Below are positions 8,723-16,895 of a stretch of 64,000 nt of DNA, piece by piece. The first letter of the stretch is position 1; each line of letters starts with the position of its first letter. The position numbers and the translations under genes are program-made. This DNA is from Caulobacter sp. FWC26. GTDB lineage: Bacteria; Pseudomonadota; Alphaproteobacteria; Caulobacterales; Caulobacteraceae. The notes under the pieces were generated by a model. The model searched no databases, was not told the DNA's origin, and saw only the letters and a list, made by a program, of their open reading frames with translations. The stretch is from the NCBI RefSeq assembly GCF_002742645.2, contig NZ_CP033875.1:3512001-3576000 (forward strand), read 5' to 3'.

Positions 8723-10315
8723 TCAATTCACCTGCCGCTCACGCCCCTCCCAGTACGGCGCGCGGAGCTCCCGCCGCAGGATCTTGCCCGATGCATTCCT
8801 CGGCAGGGCCGGGATGAAATCCACGCTCTTGGGCGCCTTGAAGTGGGCGATGCGGGTGCGGGCGAAGGCGATGATGTCGTCGGCGTCGGGCGTGACGCCC
8901 GGCTTGGGCGCGACCACCGCCTTGACCGCCTCGCCCCACTTGTCGTCGGGCACGCCGATCACCGCCACTTCGGCGACATGCGGGTGGCCATAGACCGCGC
9001 TCTCGACCTCGGCGGGATAGATGTTCTCGCCGCCCGAGATGATCATGTCCTTCACCCGGTCGTGGATGAAGAGATAGCCGTCCTCATCGAGATAGCCGGC
9101 GTCGCCGGTGCGCAGCCAGCCGTCGGCGTCCATGGTCTTGGCCGTGGCCTCGTCCAGTTTCCAGTAACCGGCCATGTTGGCGCTGGAGCGCACGGCGACC
9201 TCGCCCACCGTGTTGGGCGGCAGGCTCCCGCCGGCCTCGTCGATGATCTTCAGCTCCACGCCCGGCATGGGCAGGCCGGCGGCGCGCATGCGCTTGTTGC
9301 CGGCCGGATCGTGATCCTCCGGCGGGAGGTAGACCACCGTGCCCGTCGTTTCGGTCATGCCGTACTGCTGGACGAAACCGCAGCCGAACACCTCCATGCA
9401 CTCACGCAGCAAGTCGAGCGGGATGGGCGCGGCGCCATAAAGGATATGGGTCAGGCGCGAGTAGTCGACCTCGCGCGCCCGGGGCAACCGCACCACGATC
9501 TGCAGCGCCGCCGGCACCATGAACATCTTGGAGATCCTGTCCTTCTCGATGAAGTCGAGGACCTTGGTCGGGTCGAACTCGCGGGCGACCACGCCCTTGG
9601 CGCCGTTGATCAGGCCCACCAGGCCCCAGCCGGTGCCGCCGATATGGGCCACCGGCATGGCCACCAGGCTGACGTCGCTGGGGCCCCACTGGTTCCATTC
9701 CAGCGGGTTCTTGGCGGCCTCGCGCCGCATGCCGAGCAGGTTGTGATGGGTCAGCATCGCGCCCTTGGGCCGCCCGGTGGTGCCCGAGGTATAGAGCTGG
9801 ATGGCGATGTCCGAGGTCTGGATCGGCTTGTGCGGATCAACGTCGCTGGCCGCGTCGCGCCAGGCTTCAAAGGTCGGATAGTCGCCGGCGTCCTCGGGCT
9901 CCATGGCGATCACCACAGGACGATGGGTCAGCTCGGCGGCGACCGCGTCGACATGGCCGATCAGCTCGCGACCGACAAAGACCAGCTTGGCCTCGCTGTC
10001 GGCGACGATATAGGCGATCTCAGGCGCGGCCAGGCGCCAGCCGATCGGTGTGGTGACGACGCCAGCCTTGGCCGCCCCGAGCAGGAGCTCGAAATAGTGG
10101 TCGCTGTTCTTGCCGACATAGGCGATGCGGTCGCCGGTCGACAGGCCCGCCGCCAGAAGCGCGTTGGCCACCTGGTTCGCATGGCGATCCAGCTGCGCGA
10201 AGGTCGTCTCGCGCCCCTCGAAGCTGAAGGCCACCGCGTCGGGCCGCGCCTCGGCGTGATAGCGCGGCACATCGCCCAGGGCGTTCATGCGGTCGAAGTC
10301 GATCGCGTCGGACAT
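8723..10315 (-). CDS. AMP-dependent acyl-CoA synthetase / long-chain fatty acid-CoA ligase
   Basis: A 530-residue adenylate-forming enzyme that activates a carboxylic acid as acyl-AMP and then acyl-CoA. Visible motifs are the P-loop-like YTSGTTGRPKGAM, QQYGMTETTG, the hinge region GWLRTGDAGYLDEDGY, and the C-terminal KDMIISGGENIYP with catalytic Lys in NASGKILRRELR. The ATG at 10315 (MSDAIDFDRM) is chosen over a longer frame because a GGGAGAC ribosome site precedes it and the extension is translated repeat DNA. It is flanked by repeats on both sides and is probably monocistronic. Substrate class (fatty, aromatic or dicarboxylic acid) is not determined. Confidence 0.9.
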   Translation of the reverse strand: MSDAIDFDRMNALGDVPRYHAEARPDAVAFSFEGRETTFAQLDRHANQVANALLAAGLSTGDRIAYVGKNSDHYFELLLGAAKAGVVTTPIGWRLAAPEIAYIVADSEAKLVFVGRELIGHVDAVAAELTHRPVVIAMEPEDAGDYPTFEAWRDAASDVDPHKPIQTSDIAIQLYTSGTTGRPKGAMLTHHNLLGMRREAAKNPLEWNQWGPSDVSLVAMPVAHIGGTGWGLVGLINGAKGVVAREFDPTKVLDFIEKDRISKMFMVPAALQIVVRLPRAREVDYSRLTHILYGAAPIPLDLLRECMEVFGCGFVQQYGMTETTGTVVYLPPEDHDPAGNKRMRAAGLPMPGVELKIIDEAGGSLPPNTVGEVAVRSSANMAGYWKLDEATAKTMDADGWLRTGDAGYLDEDGYLFIHDRVKDMIISGGENIYPAEVESAVYGHPHVAEVAVIGVPDDKWGEAVKAVVAPKPGVTPDADDIIAFARTRIAHFKAPKSVDFIPALPRNASGKILRRELRAPYWEGRERQVN

Positions 10316-10450
10316 CCAGCCTGTCTCCCTCGTTCGCCGGCTCTGCGTCCGGTCAAACAGATGTTGGGACAGGTTTACCCTCGCGACAAGCGCTCCGTTA
10401 CGAGAGGGGGAAACTCTGACAACGGCGCGTCGTCCTTGGCCCCAAAAGCA

Positions 10451-10554
10451 TGTCATCCCGGCCGCAGCGCAGCGGAGAGCCGGGACCCAGGGGCCGCCGC
10501 ACTGCGCTTGGCCCCTGGGTCCCGGATAAGCCCTCCGGGCTTTCCGGGATGACA
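10451..10554. repeat. Intergenic palindromic repeat, family A (copy 1)
   Basis: Outer arms TGTCATCCCGG and CCGGGATGACA enclose GAGCCGGGACCCAGGGGCC and its complement GGCCCCTGGGTCCCGG. Two more copies lie at 13794-13907 and 35041-35157. It sits upstream of the acyl-CoA synthetase and beyond the 3' end of copB. Confidence 0.9.
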
Positions 10555-10591
10555 CCCAAGATGGAACGTTTCGCCGGAAGCGCCTCGTCGC

Positions 10592-11530
10592 CTACCGCCA
10601 GGCGCTGACGCCGATCACCACCGCCGTGGCGCCCGCGCGTTCGCCAACCTCTCGGGCCGGACCGAACGCCCGCTCGCGCACGACGCCGACATAGGGCGCG
10701 AACTCGCGCTTGATCTCGTAGCGCAGGCGCAAACCGCCCTCGAGCCGCGCCGCGCCCGCTTCGGCGAGATCCGCCTCCAGTCGCGGCTGCAGGATCAGCT
10801 TCTGGGTCAGGCGCAGGTCGTAGGACGCCTCGGCCCGCGCCGACACATCCCCGCGATCCGAGACATAGGCCGCGCCCTGCAGCTCGAACCAATAGGGCGC
10901 GAGACCCTCGAAGCCGACCGTCGCGTAGCTGCGCCCCTTGGGCGAAAGGTCGTAACGGAGGCCGGCCTGAAGGTCGAAATAGGGACCGATCGGCCAGGCT
11001 TTCAGGCCCTCCAGCTCGGCCTTTTCCCAGCCGTGGCCGTCAACGTGCTCGCCGCGCGCCTTGACCACCCATTTGCCGGCGTCGTTGCCCCACCAGGCCT
11101 CGCCTTCGAAGGCCTGGGCGTCGTCGCCCTTGCGAAACCGTTGCTCGGCCACGTCGGCGCGGATGATCCAGGCGCTCCCGCCACCGTGCTCCTTCATCAG
11201 CTGGGCGCGGGCGGCGGCGATCACCGCCGGGCTGTAGAAGCGCTCGGCGGCGTGGTCGGTCGGGATCGGCGGCGGCGCGGCCGTTGCGGCGGACGCCGTC
11301 GGCGCGGCGGCGCGCATGTGGTGTCCGGCGTGCGGATCGGCCGGCGGGGCGGCCCGTTCAGGTCCAGGCATGGTGTGACCCGCATGCGGATCCGCCGGCG
11401 CGAGCGCGGGCGGGGGCGCCTGCGCCGGGGTCTTGTGGTGGGCGTGCGGGTCCGCGGCTCGGGGCGCGGGCGCGCTGACGGCTGCGGCCGGCGCCGGGTG
11501 GTGATGCTCGTGCTGCAGGTCGACGATCAC
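10592..11530 (-). CDS. copB: Copper resistance protein B (outer-membrane CopB)
   Basis: A 312-residue protein. Residues 1-75 are rich in His, Met, Ala and Pro, with repeated PHAGH and PHAHH motifs that can bind copper. The C-terminal two-thirds (RFYSPAVIAAARAQLMKEHGGG onwards) match the beta-barrel CopB domain, with RYDLSPKGRSYATVG and LRLRYEIKREFAPYVGV. It starts with GTG, overlapping the copA stop by four bases (GTGA), which implies translational coupling. CopA and CopB form the periplasm/outer-membrane copper tolerance pair. A conventional signal peptide is not obvious at this start, so the start may be imperfect. Confidence 0.88.
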   Translation of the reverse strand: MIVDLQHEHHHPAPAAAVSAPAPRAADPHAHHKTPAQAPPPALAPADPHAGHTMPGPERAAPPADPHAGHHMRAAAPTASAATAAPPPIPTDHAAERFYSPAVIAAARAQLMKEHGGGSAWIIRADVAEQRFRKGDDAQAFEGEAWWGNDAGKWVVKARGEHVDGHGWEKAELEGLKAWPIGPYFDLQAGLRYDLSPKGRSYATVGFEGLAPYWFELQGAAYVSDRGDVSARAEASYDLRLTQKLILQPRLEADLAEAGAARLEGGLRLRYEIKREFAPYVGVVRERAFGPAREVGERAGATAVVIGVSAWR

Positions 11531-13209
11531 GCGGCGGCTCCGTCCAGGGGCCGCACGGTGACGACGTTGAACATCCCCGCGTGCATGTGCAGCAGCAGGT
11601 GGCAGTGGAACGCCCAGTCGCCAGGCTCGTCGGCCGTCAGGTCAAAGGCGACCTTGCCGCCCGGCGCGACATTGACCGTGTGCTTCAGGGGCTGGCGCTC
11701 CTGGCCGTTGACCAGCTCGAAGAAGTGGCCGTGCAGGTGGATCGGGTGGGCCATCATGGTGTCGTTGATCAGCACCACGCGGACACGCTCGTCGCGCTGG
11801 AAGGCGATGGGCTTCTTGATGGGCCCAAACGCCTCGCCGTCGAACGCCCACATGAAGCGCTCCATGTTGCCGGTCAGATGGATCTCGATCGTCCGCCCCG
11901 GCGGCCTAGGATCCTTGGGCGGATAGAGGCTGGCCAGGTCCGCATAGGTCAGCACGCGATGACCTGCGTCCTCCAGGCCCTGGGGCGGCTCGGCCATGCG
12001 ATCCATCGGCATCGGCGAGATGGTCTGCACGCCCGGCGTCAGCGGCACGTTCGGCGCGTTGGACTGAGCCCGCATCGGCATGTCCATGCCCGGCATGTCC
12101 ATCCCATGGTGCATGTTCCCCATGCCCATGTCCTTCATTGACGCCAGCGGCCGCTTGCGCAGCGGGGGGACGACGGCGGTCATGCCCCGGCGCGGCGCCA
12201 GGGTCCCGCGGGCCATGCCCGAACGGTCCGAAGCCTCGGCCACCAGGGTGAAGGCCTTGTCTTCGGTGGGCCGCACGATGACGTCGAAGGTCTCGGCGGG
12301 GGCGATCTGGAACTCGTCGACGCTCACCGGCGACACCAGCTGGCCGTCGGTTCCCACCACCTCCAGCGACAGGCCCGGAATGCGGACGTTGAAGATGGTC
12401 ATGGCCCCGGCGTTGATAAACCGCAGCCGCACCCGCTCGCCGGGCGCGAACAGCCCGGTCCAGTTGTCGCCCGGCCCATGGCCGTTCATCAGGTAGGTGT
12501 AGACCGAGCCCGTCACGTCGGCGATGTCGGTGGGGTCCATCCGCATCTTGCCCCACTCCAGCCGGTCCTTCAGCGACTGGTCCTGGCCCTTGAGCAGCCC
12601 GGCGACGGTCTGCTTCTGCATGTTGAAGTGGCCAGGGCTGACCTTCAGCTTCCGGAACAGCTCGTGCGGATGCAGGAAGCTCCAGTCCGACAGCACGACC
12701 ACATGTTCGCGGTCATAGGCGACCGGGTCCTCGCCCGCCGGGTCGATGATCATCGGCCCGTAGTGGCCCATCTGCTCCTGCAGGCCCGAATGGCTGTGCC
12801 ACCAGTAGGTGCCTGACTGGCGGAGGGGGAATTCATAGGTGAAGGTCTCGCCCGGCTTGATGCCGGGAAAGCTGACGCCGGGCACGCCGTCCATCTGGAA
12901 CGGCACCAAAAGGCCATGCCAGTGGATCGAGGTGTCCTCGTCCAGGGTGTTGGTCACCGACAGGCGAACGCTCGTGCCTTCCTTCAGCCGGATCAGCGGC
13001 CCCGGAATGGCCCCGTTGACGGTCACCGCGTGGCCGGCCTTGCCGTCGATCTTCGCCATCGTATGGCCGACCGTCAGCTTGATCTCCTCGCCCGACAGGG
13101 CGGGCGGCGAGCGCTGGCCGCTGGCGGCCGTCGCCCAGCCTGGAAGCAGCCCCGCCGCGCCCAAGGACAGGGCGCCTTGCAGCAAAGTGCGTCGATCAAA
13201 AGCCGTCAT
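11527..13209 (-). CDS. copA: Copper resistance multicopper oxidase CopA
   Basis: A 560-residue multicopper oxidase that oxidises Cu(I) or binds copper in the periplasm. It carries a Tat-type leader (DRRTLLQGALSLGAAGLLPG). All four copper-ligand motifs are visible: SIHWHGLL, TYWWHSHSG, HPIHLHGHFFE and HCHLLLHMHAGM. A Met-rich loop (MKDMGMGNMHHGMDMPGMDM) characteristic of CopA/PcoA lies at about 370-390. The ATG at 13209 is preferred to a start ten codons upstream because it places the twin arginine close to the N-terminus. It is divergent from the ybaK-like gene with a 48-base gap. Confidence 0.95.
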   Translation of the reverse strand: MTAFDRRTLLQGALSLGAAGLLPGWATAASGQRSPPALSGEEIKLTVGHTMAKIDGKAGHAVTVNGAIPGPLIRLKEGTSVRLSVTNTLDEDTSIHWHGLLVPFQMDGVPGVSFPGIKPGETFTYEFPLRQSGTYWWHSHSGLQEQMGHYGPMIIDPAGEDPVAYDREHVVVLSDWSFLHPHELFRKLKVSPGHFNMQKQTVAGLLKGQDQSLKDRLEWGKMRMDPTDIADVTGSVYTYLMNGHGPGDNWTGLFAPGERVRLRFINAGAMTIFNVRIPGLSLEVVGTDGQLVSPVSVDEFQIAPAETFDVIVRPTEDKAFTLVAEASDRSGMARGTLAPRRGMTAVVPPLRKRPLASMKDMGMGNMHHGMDMPGMDMPMRAQSNAPNVPLTPGVQTISPMPMDRMAEPPQGLEDAGHRVLTYADLASLYPPKDPRPPGRTIEIHLTGNMERFMWAFDGEAFGPIKKPIAFQRDERVRVVLINDTMMAHPIHLHGHFFELVNGQERQPLKHTVNVAPGGKVAFDLTADEPGDWAFHCHLLLHMHAGMFNVVTVRPLDGAAA

Positions 13210-13257
13210 CACCGATCCGTATTCCAACACCCGAACCACTTGGGTATCACGCAGGTC

Positions 13258-13734
13258 ATGTCCAAGAGCACCCCCGCCACGATCGCCCTGACCAAGGCCG
13301 GAGTCGTCTTCGATCTCTATACGTACGACTACGATCCTGGATCAGAGCGCGTGGGCCTGCAGGCCGCCGAGGCCCTGGGCGAAGACCCCCGCCGGGTGCT
13401 CAAGACCCTGATCGTGATGCTGGACGGCAAGCCCGCCTGCGCCATCCTGCCCTCGGACCAGGAGGTCAGCATGAAGAAGCTGGCCGCCGCCCTGAAGGGC
13501 AAGTCCGCCACCATGGCCCCCGTGCCCGACGCCGAGCGGATCACCGGCTACAAGGTCGGCGGCGTCAGCCCGTTCGGCCAGAAGAAGCGCCTGCCGACGG
13601 TCATGGAAGCGGCCGCCCTGGCCGAGCCCTACGTGTTCCTCAACGGCGGCCAGAGGGGCCTGCAGGTGAAGCTCGCGCCAGCGGATGCGGTCAAGGCGTT
13701 GGGGGCGGCGACGGCGGCGATCGTGGCGGAATAG
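13258..13734 (+). CDS. ybaK: YbaK-family Cys-tRNA(Pro)/Cys-tRNA deacylase
   Basis: A 158-residue single-domain protein of the YbaK/ProX family, which hydrolyses mischarged Cys-tRNA(Pro) in trans. Characteristic segments are VFDLYTYDYDP, the Lys-containing VLKTLIVMLDG, the VSMKKLAAALKGK stretch and GYKVGGVSPFGQKKRLP. Length equals the usual YbaK length. The ATG at 13258 gives the classic MSKSTPATIALTKAG start. It is divergent from copA. No link to copper resistance is expected; proximity is probably coincidental. Confidence 0.93.
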   Translation: MSKSTPATIALTKAGVVFDLYTYDYDPGSERVGLQAAEALGEDPRRVLKTLIVMLDGKPACAILPSDQEVSMKKLAAALKGKSATMAPVPDAERITGYKVGGVSPFGQKKRLPTVMEAAALAEPYVFLNGGQRGLQVKLAPADAVKALGAATAAIVAE

Positions 13735-13793
13735 CGCAGGCGCACGCCTTTCGTCCGCCGGATACCAGCAAGACTCAGAAAACGTAGAACCCG

Positions 13794-13907
13794 CGTCATC
13801 CCGGCCGCAGCGCGAAGCGCGGAGAGCCGGGACCCAGGGGCGGCTGGCACAGCGATCCTTCACCCCCTGGGTCCCGGCTCTACGCTGCGCTTCGGCCGGG
13901 ATGACAC
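13794..13907. repeat. Intergenic palindromic repeat, family A (copy 2)
   Basis: Outer arms CGTCATCCCGGCCG and CGGCCGGGATGACACG enclose GAGCCGGGACCCAGGGG and CCCCTGGGTCCCGGCTC. It sits between the ybaK-like gene and tRNA-Met. Confidence 0.9.
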
Positions 13908-13997
13908 GCCAGAGAAGCGGACGATTGTCATTGAAGGCCAAGCGCAGGCGCTTGAAATCCTGCCCGCACTTCGCCTATAAGCCGCGCCTCCTGGTCT

Positions 13998-14074
13998 GGC
14001 TGGGTAGCTCAGATGGTTAGAGCGGTGGATTCATAACCCACAGGTCGGCGGTTCGATCCCGCCCCCCGCCACCA
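13998..14074 (+). tRNA. tRNA-Met (anticodon CAT)
   Basis: A 77-base cloverleaf with D-arm GCTC...GAGC, anticodon loop TTCATAA, T-arm GGCGG-TTCGATC-CCGCC and an encoded CCA end. The anticodon CAT with a fully G-starting acceptor indicates elongator Met rather than initiator, which normally has an unpaired first base and three G-C pairs in the anticodon stem. Position 4 of the acceptor (T) faces C and the last anticodon-stem pair is A-C, so two stem mismatches are present. Confidence 0.9.
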
Positions 14075-14081
14075 GGACGAC

Positions 14082-14102
14082 CAACCCAAGGCTCTGGGGT
14101 TG
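14082..14102 (+). terminator. Hairpin downstream of tRNA-Met
   Basis: CAACCC and GGGTTG arms around a 9-base loop a few bases after the tRNA CCA end. There is only a weak T-rich tail, so termination or processing function is tentative. Confidence 0.4.
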
Positions 14103-14316
14103 TTAGGTAGGCTACTGCCTTCGCCACGCGGCTGGCGCGATCGTCACATCAGACCAATTAGCTTTCCGGTCGGCCGGGCTTCGGACGAATTCCCGAGGTC
14201 AGCCGCGGCGCCAAGCCAAGCCTGGCCGTTGAAAAAGACCTCACTTGTGCAATTCTGAACCGAAGTGTGGTCTTGAACCGCCCTTATCTTCCCTGCGCCA
14301 TGACCTGGAATTCCTC

Positions 14317-14802
14317 ATGTACGGAAAAAAAATGGCCTCTGCAGCATTTGCATTGGCAATCCTCTACTCAAGCGTCGCGAATGCCGCCAACGTAACTTCG
14401 GTTAGACCTGAGAGCATCGTCCAGGCGCTTCAAAACAACGGCTATAAGGCGAAGCTGGAAAAGACCAATGACGGCGAACCGCTCATCACGACCGGTGTCG
14501 ACGGGAACAACATTATTATCGTCATGACTGATTGTAAAAACGGCAAAAACTGCACAACGACAGAGTTCGTGGGCGTTTGGGATTGTTCTGAATCGGTGGA
14601 AAAATGCAGGAAGGCAGCCAACCAGTTCAACAATCAGGAAAGCCCCGTTCACGTCCTTCTTTCGGATGGCGGAAAGACAGCTACCACCTATTCGTACCTC
14701 TTGTTCGATGAAGTCGGCATCTCTGAAGAACTGTACATAAAAAATCTGACGACATTCAGCCACTATAACAATGAATTCAGCGCGGCAGTTTCGGAAAAAT
14801 AA
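14317..14802 (+). CDS. Small exported YbjN-like protein
   Basis: A 161-residue protein starting MYGKKMASAAFALAILYSS, with a signal peptide ending about VANAAN. The mature part (IVQALQNNGYKAKLEKTNDGEPLITTGVDGNN) resembles the YbjN fold: alpha helix, then strands that test a short D-G-E/D-P element. Two Cys pairs (DCKNGKNC and DCSESVEKC) suggest disulfides in the periplasm. Base composition is clearly lower in GC than in neighbouring genes, with codons such as AAA, AAT and ATA, and the gene lies just downstream of a tRNA, so acquisition by transfer is possible. Function is unknown; YbjN is described as a putative sensory-transduction regulator. Confidence 0.7.
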   Translation: MYGKKMASAAFALAILYSSVANAANVTSVRPESIVQALQNNGYKAKLEKTNDGEPLITTGVDGNNIIIVMTDCKNGKNCTTTEFVGVWDCSESVEKCRKAANQFNNQESPVHVLLSDGGKTATTYSYLLFDEVGISEELYIKNLTTFSHYNNEFSAAVSEK

Positions 14803-14864
14803 AGCCCAGCGCCATCGACTTGCAGCCTCTGTCGCGACTTCGATCGAATATCGCCCTTGATGCG

Positions 14865-14932
14865 GCGCTGACGGGACGGGAGGGCTCGTCGGCTCGCCTC
14901 GGGTCGACCAGCCCTCCCGCCCCGTCCAGCGC
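14865..14932. terminator. Large inverted repeat 3' of the RsaA-like gene
   Basis: Arms 14865-14886 and 14910-14932 are nearly perfectly complementary over about 22 bases (GCGCTGACGGGACGGGAGGG and its complement) around a 23-base GC-rich loop. It follows the stop of the minus-strand RsaA-like gene. No T-run is present, so it may stabilise the 3' end or act as a strong stem barrier. Confidence 0.55.
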
Positions 14933-14949
14933 TTTGAGACGATGCCGGA

Positions 14950-16056
14950 CTAGAACGGCATCCCCGGATCGTAGTGGTCGGCGGACTGGCCAATGAGTGC
15001 GATTTCCATCGGCGCCTTGGCGGGGCTGAGCAGCTCGCCGCCATAGACCGCCGTGCCGTCATAGGCCTTGCCGAGGAACGCCTTGACCGCCTCGGCGTAG
15101 ACGCCCACGCCCGCTTCCAGACCCTTGGACATCAGGAAGCCCGCGACGGCGGCCTTGGCGCCCAGCGCGGTGTGTCCGTAGGCCTCGAAATACTTCTGCT
15201 GGCCGACGATGTAGTCGATGGCCGCCGAGATATTGACGCCGGCGGCTGCGGCTTTGGAATTGCCGATGATGGCGTCGTACATCTTGGTGACCGCCTCGCG
15301 GAAGCCCAGGCTGTCATAGGCGGCCTTGAACGTGGCCGCGCCGGTTCCGCTCATGGCCTGGTTCACCGCGAACTCGATGTACTTGTTCTCGGTGTTGTAG
15401 ATCGCATAGGCGAAGTCGGTCAGGTCGCTGGTGTTGGTGGCGCTGTCGATCAGCTCGTTCAGCGCCGCCTGGGTGGGCGTACGGCCGGTGAAGAAGTTCA
15501 CGGCCTGCAGAGCCAAAGCCGACGTGTCGGCCGAGAAGCTGACCAGCTTGTCGAGGAACACCGCCTTGGTGATCTTGCCGGCCGCCACGTCGACCTGCAG
15601 CTGGGCGAGCAGCTTCATCTCGCTGTAGAGGGTGTTGAGCACCTTCTCGCCATTGGGTCCGGTCAGATACTCCGACAGGGCCTTCGACGAGGTGGCGGCG
15701 ACGCCCGACAGCGCCTTGTAGATCTCCTCGACCTTGTCCTTGGTCAGGACCAGCGGCGTGACCTCGCCGCCCGTCCCCGTTCCGCCGGTGTTTCCGCCGC
15801 TGCCCCCGCCGAACACCACGCTGAGCGGCGTATCCAACGGATACTTGCTGATCGCATCGCGGAACGTCTGCACGCCGATATTGATCAACGTGGGATTGGC
15901 CTCGACGATCGCCAGCGCCGCGTCGACCTGGGGCGTCAGCACGCCCAGGGTCTTGAACAGCACCCGCAGCTCCCCGAACTTGAAGCTGGCCTGGATCAGG
16001 CCCGCATCCGCCAGTTGGATGATGAACTGAAAGTCGCGAAGTGTCGGCTCAGCCAT
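14950..16056 (-). CDS. Protein with an RsaA (S-layer) N-terminal anchoring-domain-like region
   Basis: A 368-residue protein starting MAEPTLRDFQFIIQLADAG after a GAGGGG ribosome site. Residues 83-97 form a Gly/Thr/Ser linker. Residues about 180-330 contain NFFTGRTP, LIDSATNTSDL, YNTENKYIEFAVN, FKAAY, YDAIIGN and AAGVN. From memory, the first 250 residues of the C. crescentus S-layer protein RsaA hold near-identical signposts (FFTGVAP, DSTTNTNDL, QENRFINFSIN, YDKIIGN, AAGVD). In RsaA this region binds smooth lipopolysaccharide. The RTX crystal-forming body and type-I secretion tail of RsaA are absent. There is no signal peptide. It could be a cargo, cap or assembly partner on the S-layer lattice; family resemblance is fairly clear, function is not. 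Confidence 0.7.
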   Translation of the reverse strand: MAEPTLRDFQFIIQLADAGLIQASFKFGELRVLFKTLGVLTPQVDAALAIVEANPTLINIGVQTFRDAISKYPLDTPLSVVFGGGSGGNTGGTGTGGEVTPLVLTKDKVEEIYKALSGVAATSSKALSEYLTGPNGEKVLNTLYSEMKLLAQLQVDVAAGKITKAVFLDKLVSFSADTSALALQAVNFFTGRTPTQAALNELIDSATNTSDLTDFAYAIYNTENKYIEFAVNQAMSGTGAATFKAAYDSLGFREAVTKMYDAIIGNSKAAAAGVNISAAIDYIVGQQKYFEAYGHTALGAKAAVAGFLMSKGLEAGVGVYAEAVKAFLGKAYDGTAVYGGELLSPAKAPMEIALIGQSADHYDPGMPF

Positions 16057-16143
16057 GTGGGAATCCCCTCGGGTCCCCGCCGCCGCACCACGCGCCACGC
16101 CCGGTCCCTGACCGATGTTCTAGGATTTCGACGGGGGCGCCCG

Positions 16144-16165
16144 ACATCCCCGGAACGGGGGATGT
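16144..16165. promoter_or_regulatory. Perfect hairpin between hutC and the RsaA-like gene
   Basis: ACATCCCC (16144-16151) pairs with GGGGATGT (16158-16165) around 6 bases, ten bases beyond the hutC stop on the minus strand. It lacks a T-run. It may end the hutF-hutC transcript or serve as an operator for the RsaA-like gene that follows on the same strand. Confidence 0.4.
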
Positions 16166-16175
16166 TCAAAGGGAC

Positions 16176-16895
16176 TCAACCTCTGGATGGCGAACTCGGT
16201 CCGAACCGCGCCACCAAGTCGTAGGCCTCGCCGGGGAAGATCTGCCGCACCCTAGTGACGTGCTGGCCCTCGCGCCAGGTGCGGCGGTCGACGACGAGGC
16301 AGGCGGCGCCCTCGTCCAAGGCCAGCAGGCGGGCGTCGTCGGCGTCGGCGTTGACGGCGCTGATGCGGCTCTCGGCCTCGGTCCAGGCGACGCGCTCCAG
16401 GAGCCAGGCGCCGGGGGGATGGGTTGCGAAGTCGGCTTTGGCGATCTCGGGAACCGCCTTCAGCGAGACAAGGCGGCGTTCCAGCGCGAAAGGCCGGCCG
16501 CCCGCGTCATGCACCCCGTCCAGCGCCAGCAGCTTGCCGCCCGCCGCCAGTTCGACCTCCTCGGGGCTGTCGCGATCGGCGAGGCGCACCGTTCGCGACA
16601 GCAGGCGAAAGGCGTAGGCCTCGCCGCGCGCGACGATCTCGGACTGGATGTCGGGAATGTTGAGAACCGGCGCATGCACCTTGGGCCGCGCCACGAACGA
16701 GCCGGCGCGCTTGCGCCGCACGATCAGGCCCGCCTCGACCAGGGCGATCATCGCCTTGTTCACGGTCATCCGCGAGCAGCCATAAGCCTCCATCAGCTCA
16801 GCTTCGGTGGGAGCGCGGTGTCCCGGCGCCCATTCGCCGGAGCGGATGCGCGCCTCGAGGTCGGCGCGGATGCGCTGGTGCAGCGGTCCGGTCAC
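16176..16895 (-). CDS. hutC: Histidine utilisation repressor HutC (GntR/HutC family)
   Basis: A 239-residue regulator. The N-terminal GntR winged helix (about 5-70) reads LHQRIRADLEARIRSGEW and LMEAYGCSRMTVNKAMIAL. The UTRA effector domain of the HutC subfamily follows from about residue 85. HutC represses hut genes and releases DNA on binding urocanate. It starts with GTG, and GTGA overlaps the hutF stop by four bases, so it is co-translated with hutF. A 16-bp palindrome between hutF and hutI is its likely target. Confidence 0.93.
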   Translation of the reverse strand: MTGPLHQRIRADLEARIRSGEWAPGHRAPTEAELMEAYGCSRMTVNKAMIALVEAGLIVRRKRAGSFVARPKVHAPVLNIPDIQSEIVARGEAYAFRLLSRTVRLADRDSPEEVELAAGGKLLALDGVHDAGGRPFALERRLVSLKAVPEIAKADFATHPPGAWLLERVAWTEAESRISAVNADADDARLLALDEGAACLVVDRRTWREGQHVTRVRQIFPGEAYDLVARFGPSSPSRG

